From assembly GCA_037176705.1 (NCBI GenBank), contig CM073899.1, forward strand, positions 7,750,001 through 7,814,000: DNA of 64,000 nt, read 5' to 3'. The translations under genes and the position numbers were made by a program. How positions within the stretch are numbered: the stretch's first letter is position 1; each line of letters starts with the position of its first letter. This DNA is from Molossus alvarezi. Lineage: Eukaryota; Chordata; Mammalia; Chiroptera; Molossidae. This document shows, piece by piece, positions 57,780 through 64,000 of the stretch. The notes under the pieces were generated by a model that saw only the letters and a list, made by a program, of their open reading frames with translations, did not search any database and had not been told where the DNA came from.

Positions 57780-58680
57780 CACGTATTATTCCTTTTAAGA
57801 AATTTTTTATCTCCTTCTGGAATTCAATTATTTTAATATTTGTACATTTCATAGTATACCATTTCATAGATAATGTATACTTTTCTTGTGTGTGTTTTTG
57901 CATTATTTTTGCTGTGTCCTTCTTTGACTAAGTTATTTCAAAGTCTATCCTCTAGCTTAGTTATTTGATCTTCCACTGGTTCTATTCTGCTGCAGATGTT
58001 TTTAAATTACATTTCAAATTTTCATTTATTAAATTTTTCAGCTTCAGAAGTTGTTTGGTAAATTTTTATGGTTTCTACCTCTTTGTTAATTTTTTTCTTT
58101 TATTCATGTAAAGTTATCCTGATTTCATTGAATTGTCTTTCCATGTTTTCTTGTAGCTCATTATGTTTCCTCATAATAGGTCTTTTTAATTCTTTTTTAT
58201 TTATTTATTTACTTTAAAAATATTTTTTCTTTATTGATTTTAGAGAGGAAGGCAAAAAGAGAGAGAGAGAGAGATAGAAACAGCAATGAAAGAGAACATC
58301 GATTGGCCACCTCCTGCATACCCCGCACTGGGGATTTGACCCACCATCTGGGCATGTGTCCTGACCAGGAATTGAACCGGCGACCTCCTGGTATGTGGGT
58401 GAGGCTCACTGGTTGAGCAGGTCTTTTGAATTCTTAATCAGCAAAATCGCCAAGTTCTATGTCTTTGAGTTTGTCCCCTGGAGAATTACTGTTATTTTTT
58501 GTTGATTATATGCTTTCTTGGTTCTTTATGTTACTTGGAGTTTTCCACCGATGTTTTTGCTTGTGAAATACTAGACACTGTCTTAGATCTTTATTAGTTC
58601 TATTTGGGTAGGATTAGTTTTGTAGGTGGCCCTTGTTATAGTCAAGATTTTCCCTGATCTTGTATGTATATACTTGCTCT
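57780..58680 (-). mobile_element. Degenerate L1 ORF1/5'UTR-like sequence
   Basis: T-rich text such as 'tcttccactggttctattctgctg', 'ggtttctacctctttgttaa' and, on either side of a SINE, 'tctttttaattc' / 'cttaatcagcaaaatcgccaagttc' resembles the antisense of an old L1 leader. It is too decayed for reading frames. Boundaries are guesses, and the same element may extend to about 59,600. Confidence 0.4.
58195..58418 (-). mobile_element. VES SINE, short form
   Basis: 'ctttattgattttagagagg' at left, (GA)n expansion at 58,259-58,275, and head '-gaggctcactggttgagc' at right (eroded). TSD aggtctttttaattctt (58,178-58,194) / aggtcttttgaattctt (58,419-58,435), one mismatch. Confidence 0.95.
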
Positions 58681-60176
58681 ACACTTCTTGCTTCCTCTTT
58701 TGGCAAAATTCTTAAACTTGTATGTTTTCTCTGTTTTTTGTTTGTTTGTTTTTTTACAACTGACCAAGACAGCTGCTGAATTTTTTTTTTCAGTAGGTGG
58801 CATTACAGCTCATTTGTTGTTTCTCCCTTGTCCACAAACCCAAGCCTTATTTTCTGAGCACATGTGCTGTTTACTGTAGTTTGCTTTTGAATGCGATACT
58901 CAAAAGAACGCACAGGGGGCCTGCTGCAGAGTTGAGGGAATCGTGGGTTTAGCACTTGAGGTTTTAGGATTTTCCATGAGGGAAGTGGAGGATTCCTTGG
59001 GTGAGATTCTCCCAGTGGCCCATGGAGAGGCTTCCTGCTGGTTTTTCAACACAGTCAGCAGGAACCATGCTCCTATAATGCCTTTGGACATTTTTACTTG
59101 CCTCTTTCTCAATCCCAACCCTCCCTCATTTTCATGGACCCCCTCCCTTCAATACTCTAGGTGCTGCTAGATAGAAACATCATTCTCCAGAAATATTTTA
59201 CATACTTGGGGGGAGCCAAGCACCAATTTACATCCCCCTTTCCCTCATGGCAGAGAGTGCCACCAGCTACTTAGCCCCACACTGTGCCCCGAGGAGAGTG
59301 GCACTGCTGGCAAAGGTCCTATGACCTTCTCAAATACATCAAAACTCACATTTTTCCTGATGGAGTTTTAGAATTTCTCCTTGGGAAGGTTAGACTCCAG
59401 TAAAGCCTCTCATCTCTGGTTGCTTTCCCAAATCAATATTCTCTAGCTGTTTGACTATTGTGGCTGAGGGGAGTTGGGGCTGGTTTGCTGGCTTCTGTTG
59501 ATTCCACAGTCCATACCAAAGTTTTTCTGTCTATTACCCAATTTACAGGTGGGAAAAACTCCTAGGTTTTTGGCACATGATACTGGATTCCACAACACCC
59601 ATAGGTGTTTTTTTTGTTTGTGGATTGATGCCAATTTTTAGTTGTCAAAAGGGAAAACAAAAAGTAGATATGATAATAACATGATGCCAATGTCTTAGTC
59701 CTTAGAATTTTTTTTGCACTAGCTATCCTTTTAGGATTATAATATTTAAGAGGCTTAGCAAAATTTAAAAAATTAATTCTTGTAAAAATATGAGCATGAA
59801 TTGAGTCATTGAACTAAATATCCTTTCCTTTTTTTTAAACCTGTTCTTGTCATTGTTGCTGTTTATTTGTTTTTCAGTCCAAAGTTTAATAGAAAGGAAT
59901 AAAGTATAGAGAGGAAATAAAAAGGAAAGAGAGAATATGGACAAATGAGGTGGGACTGTGAGAAGAGAACATCTGGTAACACTGAAAAGTGAATCAAAGA
60001 CACCACTTGGCCTTTTGCCATCTAATTATGGTCTCTTCATGATGAACATAAGGGCTAGGTACACAATAACTGAAAGAGTAGTGCACAGCTGGCCCAGCCA
60101 GTTCTTTGCCTTGAAATGATAAGGAGTATTAAAATAAAATATGTTCTACAGTCTTTATAACTTTCTTTTCCTTTTT
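58681..60176. other. Non-coding DNA, unassigned
   Basis: 58,700-59,600 is moderately GC-rich and could continue the old L1 leader to its left. The rest is AT-rich. No gene. Confidence 0.45.
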
Positions 60177-60186
60177 GAAAATTTCT

Positions 60187-60271
60187 GGCCCTGGCCAATT
60201 TGGCTCAGCAGTTGGAGCATCGGCCTGCGGAACAGAGAGTCCTGGGTTCAGTTCCTGCTAGGGGCACATAC
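60187..60271 (+). mobile_element. Head-only VES SINE fragment
   Basis: Only the tRNA-like head is present: 'ggccctggccaatttggctc', 'gcatcggcctgcgg', and B box 'gggttcagttcc', ending at 'ggggcacata'. The body and tail are missing. TSD-like gaaaatttctg (60,177-60,187) / gaaattttctg (60,279-60,289), 10 of 11 matching. Confidence 0.85.
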
Positions 60272-61148
60272 AAAAAAGGAAATTTTCTGTGTGCTTCATA
60301 CTTAATTAAGGATGGATAAATACAGGAGTGGAAAATGGTGATGGAGTAAATGGACTGTCTCCCAGGACCAAACTGGAATTACTACAAAATAAAGACAAAT
60401 CATCAAGAAAAACCAACTAAAAAGCAGCTGCAGAGAACCATACAACTAAGGACAGAAAGAGAATGCCAAATCAATCCTGGTAGGAATTGTGGAGGCAAGT
60501 CAGGGTAGGCTGGGAGCCCACAGACAGCAGTGGAGAGCTGTATTAGCTGAGTGTGCTTCCTGATGAGAAAGCAGGGGTTTCAAGAAGCACCAAATTAACT
60601 ACAGCGACTCACCTTGGGCTCTAGCAGAGGGAGGGAAGATTGGACTGTAACTGTGTAGAGAGAGTCCAGGGTTCCTGGCACAGGAGAGAGCTGGACAGGA
60701 GGACACTGAGAGTTTTTTTGCTGAACCACTTACTTAAATAGCCCCTTCCCAGAGCGCGATGGAGAAGCAATGGCCCTTCCACAGGAATTCAACACCACCA
60801 GACCAGGCCAGGAAAATGAAAATTGAGGCTCATTAACATTGAGTAGGGCAAGCAAGTGCCCCACCCACTGGAAATCTGTTTACACCTGAGGAATTTTTCA
60901 TTCAGCTGTGGGCTACAAATCGAGGCTCATCAAGTAACTGAGACTAATAGCCTCCAGGCAAAAAGCTGGAGGATAACTGAATCTTTCCTTGGCTTGCAAA
61001 TCTACCTGGGAAAGTAAGACTTGACAGTGGTGTTTAATGTGGGTCTTCCCTCGCTCATCCAAACCCAGTAGAGGGAACCACAACCAGCAGAACACCAGTA
61101 CCCACAAGAAAAATTTGGCAGGCTCCACAATCCATTGAGATAGCCAAA

Positions 61149-62003
61149 ATGGTGAAAAAAAGAAATAAATTCGAAATGAAAGAACAAGAGAATTCTTCAG
61201 AAGAAGAAATAAGTGACATATAATTAACCAAGATATCAGAAGGAGAATTCAGAGTAATAACCATGAGGAAGCTCAACAGCATGAGTAAGAATGTAGAAAC
61301 ACTGAAAACCAACCAATTGGAACTGAGAATGACATAGCAGAAATAAAGAACACATTGGAAGAAATAACCATCAGAAGAGAGGTAGCTGAGGACTGGATCA
61401 GTGAATTAGAAGACAGGGTAGAGAAAATCAGCCAATCAGAAAACCAAAATGAAAACAAACAAACAAACAAACAGGAAGACAGCTTAAAAGAACTGTGGGA
61501 CAATATGAAACATAAAAACATCCACATCATGAGAGTGCCAGCAGAAGAAGAAAATGAGCAAGGGTTAGAGTATATTTGAAGACACAGTGACGGAAAACTT
61601 TCCTAGCTTGGTGAAGGAAAGAGGCATACAAGTTCAAGAAACACAGAGGACCCCAAGTAAGAAGAACCCAGAGGCCCACACCAAGACTCATAATAATTAA
61701 AATGCCAAAAATTAAAGACAAAGAGGAAATCCTACAGGCAGCAAGAGATAAGCAACAGGTTACCTACAAAGGAACCACCATAATTAGATGACTTCTCCAA
61801 CAGAAACATTACAGGACAGAAGGGAATGGCATGAAGTAATCAAGGCAATGTAAAACAAAGATCTGAACTCAAGACTACTCTATCCAACAAGGCTATCATT
61901 CAAAATAGAAGGTGAAATAAAGAGCTTTCCAGACACAAAAAGGCTAAGGGAATATATTAGCACAAAACCATCACTCTAAGAAATGTTCAAAAGACAGTTG
62001 TAA
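61149..62003 (+). pseudogene. L1 ORF1 (RNA-binding chaperone), broken
   Basis: ATG at 61,149-61,151 (MVKKRNKFEMKEQENSSEEE) and stop TAA at 62,001-62,003 after 'EMFKRQL'. This is about 285 codons, near normal length. An early stop follows after about 23 codons. Later parts can be read in other frames: MRKLNSMSKN..TLKTNQLELR (coiled coil), then 61,355-61,579 with ISELEDRVEKISQSENQNEN and HIMRVPAEEENEQGLEYI (start of the RRM). An (AAAC)n run at 61,453-61,471 is probably one cause of frame loss. Confidence 0.92.
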
Positions 62004-62046
62004 TAAGCAGAAGAAATAAGAAGAGAAACAACCATAATGAACAAAA

Positions 62047-62748
62047 ATGGCAATAAATAAGTACATATCAATGATAACCTTAAATATAAATGGATTAGCA
62101 ACTCAAATCAAAAGACACAGAGTAGCTGAATTGATAAGAAAGCATGATATATATATGTTGTTTACAAGAGACCCACCTCACCACAAAAGACTCAGGTTGA
62201 AAGTGAAGGAATGGAAAAAAAATTTCCAAGCAAACAAAAAGGAAAAAAGAGCTGGGGTAGCAATACTCATATGTGATAAAATAGACTTCAAAATGAAGTC
62301 TGTAACTAGAAACAAAGAAGGCCACTACATAATATCGAAAGGATCTATCCAACAGGAGGATATAACCTTGGTAAACATATATGCACCCAATATAAGAGCA
62401 CCAAAATATATTTAAAAACTTCTGGAGGATTTCAAAGAAGAAATCAACAGCAATACAATCATAGCAGGGGACTTCAACACCTCACTGACATCACTGGATA
62501 GATCCGCTAGACAAAAAATTAACAAAGAAACAGAGACTCTAAATAAAGCACTAGAATAAATGGATTTAATAGATATCTACAGAAAATTACACCCTAAAAC
62601 TGCAGAATTCCCATTCTTCTCAAGTGCACATTGGACATTCTCGAAGATAGATCACATGTTAGAACACAAACTAAGTCTCTATAAGTTCAAGAAGATTGAA
62701 ATCATATCAAGCATCTTCTCAGCTCAACTGAAACTAGAAATCAATTAA
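62047..62748 (+). pseudogene. L1 ORF2 endonuclease part, broken and truncated
   Basis: It starts [17 protein letters not shown] at 62,047. The Asn of the first motif is present, but the second motif, normally QETH, reads TRDP, so the catalytic Glu is lost. NIYAPN is present, and a stop falls at 62,413-62,415 after KYI. Reading onward by eye, 'AGDFNTSLTSLD' and 'KIDHMLEH' (62,560-62,748) remain. At the last motif, normally SDHNGM, the text reads FSAQLKLEIN: six bases are missing compared with the other copies and the catalytic Asp-His pair is gone. Sequence similarity ends right after this point, so no reverse transcriptase is present. Confidence 0.92.
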
Positions 62749-63061
62749 AAGTTTGTTATAAAAATAATGCAATTTGACAAGGAAATTTGGTTGTTTTTAT
62801 ATATTACAACATTTTGTATAATAACTGCAATAATGACTGATAACATTATTTTGTTGGATCATACTAAGCAAGGAAGTATCAGGATATATGAACACAGAGG
62901 ACATTTACACATTTCTAGGAATTTTATATACTTCCTGAAATATTCATATTAACAATATTTACCCATAAAAAATGTACCCCTAGAGATCTTAAGCATCTCA
63001 CTATTTGACTATGTTCTCTATGCAATTCAACATATCAAATAAGCCTAATTATTTTTTTCTT

Positions 63062-63137
63062 TATTTTATTTTTTTTATCCTCACCCAAGGACATTTTTCC
63101 GTTTTTTGTTCAGGTAGAGTGGGAGGGAGAGAGAAGA

Positions 63138-63168
<31 letters not shown>

Positions 63169-63307
63169 TCGACGTGAAAGGGACCCACATGACTAACCAG
63201 GACCGGGGACAAACTTCAACTGAGGCACGTGCCCTTAGTGGGAACTGAACCTGTGTCTCTCTGGACCTCAGGCTGATGCTCTAACCGCTGAGCCAAACTG
63301 GCCAGGG
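63062..63307 (-). mobile_element. VES SINE, long form, with expanded GA run
   Basis: T-rich tract, 'atcctcacccaaggac', a 33-base (GA)n at 63,134-63,163, and head ending 'gagccaaactggccaggg'. TSD cctaattatttttttctt (from 63,044 and from 63,308). About 20 bp of the usual 'catcgagtggctgcc' segment is deleted. Confidence 0.96.
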
Positions 63308-63344
63308 CCTAATTATTTTTTTCTTATTATTTTTATACATTTTT

Positions 63345-63552
63345 TAAAAATATGTTTTTATTCATTTTTTTAGAGAGAGGGAAAGGGAGAGAAAGATAGA
63401 AACATCAATGTGAGAGAGAATAATAGACAGGCTGCATCTTGCATACCTCCCTGTGGGAATCAAACCTGCAACCTGGGTATGTGCCCTGACCGGGAATTGA
63501 ACTGGGACCTCTCCATCTATGGTACAATGCTTTGAGCCACACCAGCTGGGCA
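63345..63552 (-). mobile_element. VES SINE, short form, diverged
   Basis: 'gtttttattcatttttttagagagag' at left, GA body, 'tgtgccctgaccgggaattgaactggg' B-box region, and head 'gagccacaccagctgggc' at right. Confidence 0.92.
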
Positions 63553-64000
63553 GCTTAATTATTTTTAACATTCTCTTTTTACAAGGTGAAAGAAAATCTA
63601 TTGAAATTTTCCAGGGTCCTTCTAGTAAATTTCATAGCCAATTTACAGTCATTATTTTATTTAAGATTTACTTGTGAAAAAGTATGAACATTTAATTAAA
63701 TAAAATCATAAGTCTTTTTAAAACGAAAGTTATTTCTTCCACTAAAGTGACAATAAAATACATTAAAAGTAAATATAACAGGTAAAAAAAAATAGCTCTT
63801 TTAATAGCAAGCTGATTCTGTTCTTTTAATAATCAAAAACATTATAAAGTCAACAAAGGGAATTATTCTAATAAGACTCCAAATCTTTGTTTCCTAGGTG
63901 GGTACTTATTTTATCTTAGGTAAATATCTCAGAATATATTTAAAATTTAACAGTTATTGTGATTGTTGATATGTTTGAATTTAAAGTATTTATATCTAAA
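63553..64000. other. Unique AT-rich non-coding DNA
   Basis: Nothing recognised up to the window edge. Confidence 0.6.

Larger units (their letters stand above)
60322..62750 (+). mobile_element. L1 element, 5' half only (3'-truncated)
   Basis: Leader from about 60,322 ('gtggaaaatggtgatgg'-type start), ORF1 at 61,149-62,003, a 43-base gap, and ORF2 from 62,047, stopping at about 62,750 near the end of the endonuclease domain. The leader shares text with the 5'UTR of the minus-strand copies ('agtaagacttgacagtggtgtttaa', complement of 38,655-38,680), so it is the same family. No A tail and no 3'UTR. Confidence 0.93.

Noticed and set aside
1..64000. A previously undescribed multi-gene system
   Set aside because: I looked on both strands for clustered unknown genes and found none. 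Every long open frame is explained by L1, SINE, leader repeats or the cTAGE-like retrocopy, so I do not claim one.

Overview
The window is mammalian nuclear DNA, AT-rich and CpG-poor, from a vesper bat (Vespertilionidae). The evidence is 22 copies of the tRNA-derived VES-type SINE, a SPIN-type hAT transposon fragment, lineage-specific LINE-1 (L1) elements, and older mammal-wide repeats (MLT1 LTRs, MIR, L2). There is no intact protein-coding gene. No CRISPR array, operon, plasmid function or prokaryote-like gene is present. The window reads as intergenic or intronic sequence built by layers of retrotransposition.

Layout. 1-5670: a nearly full-length minus-strand L1 whose 3' end lies off the left edge, with a VES SINE inserted in its ORF2. 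5831-6062: a 7SK RNA pseudogene. 6.1-28.7 kb: mostly unique non-coding DNA with scattered SINEs, a SPIN fragment (12.3 kb), a possible terminal coding exon (12,875-12,982), an L1 3' end (13.4-14.3 kb), an MLT1 LTR split by a SINE (18.6-19.05 kb), and a decayed intronless copy of a cTAGE/TANGO1-family gene (24.5-25.8 kb, minus). 29.2-40.4 kb: a dense stack of L1s. It holds an ORF-less L1, an ORF1/5'UTR fragment with tandem A-rich monomers, and an old plus-strand L1 split by a younger, almost complete minus-strand L1 that itself carries a SINE. 40.4-46.1 kb: MIR, SINE, an LTR-like block, then an L1 in which ORF1 is joined to the 3'UTR with ORF2 missing (half-L1/HAL1-like). 46.1-57.7 kb: SINEs, two truncated L1 3' ends, a local 69-bp duplication, microsatellites and a second MLT1 LTR. 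57.7-64 kb: probable old L1 5' sequence, a head-only SINE, a plus-strand L1 that keeps its 5' half but lacks its 3' half, and two final SINEs.

How the parts relate. The L1s encode, or once encoded, the ORF1 RNA-binding protein and the ORF2 endonuclease/reverse transcriptase. SINEs of this type, the 7SK copy and the cTAGE-like retrocopy are established kinds of passengers on that machinery, and target-site duplications (TSDs) around many copies show this directly. All L1 reading frames seen here are broken, so no copy in the window should be autonomous. The items most worth checking are the exon-like segment at 12.9 kb, the CpG-dense exon-like segments at 11.1 and 15.5 kb, the SPIN fragment, the cTAGE-like retrocopy, and the deletion-form L1s.
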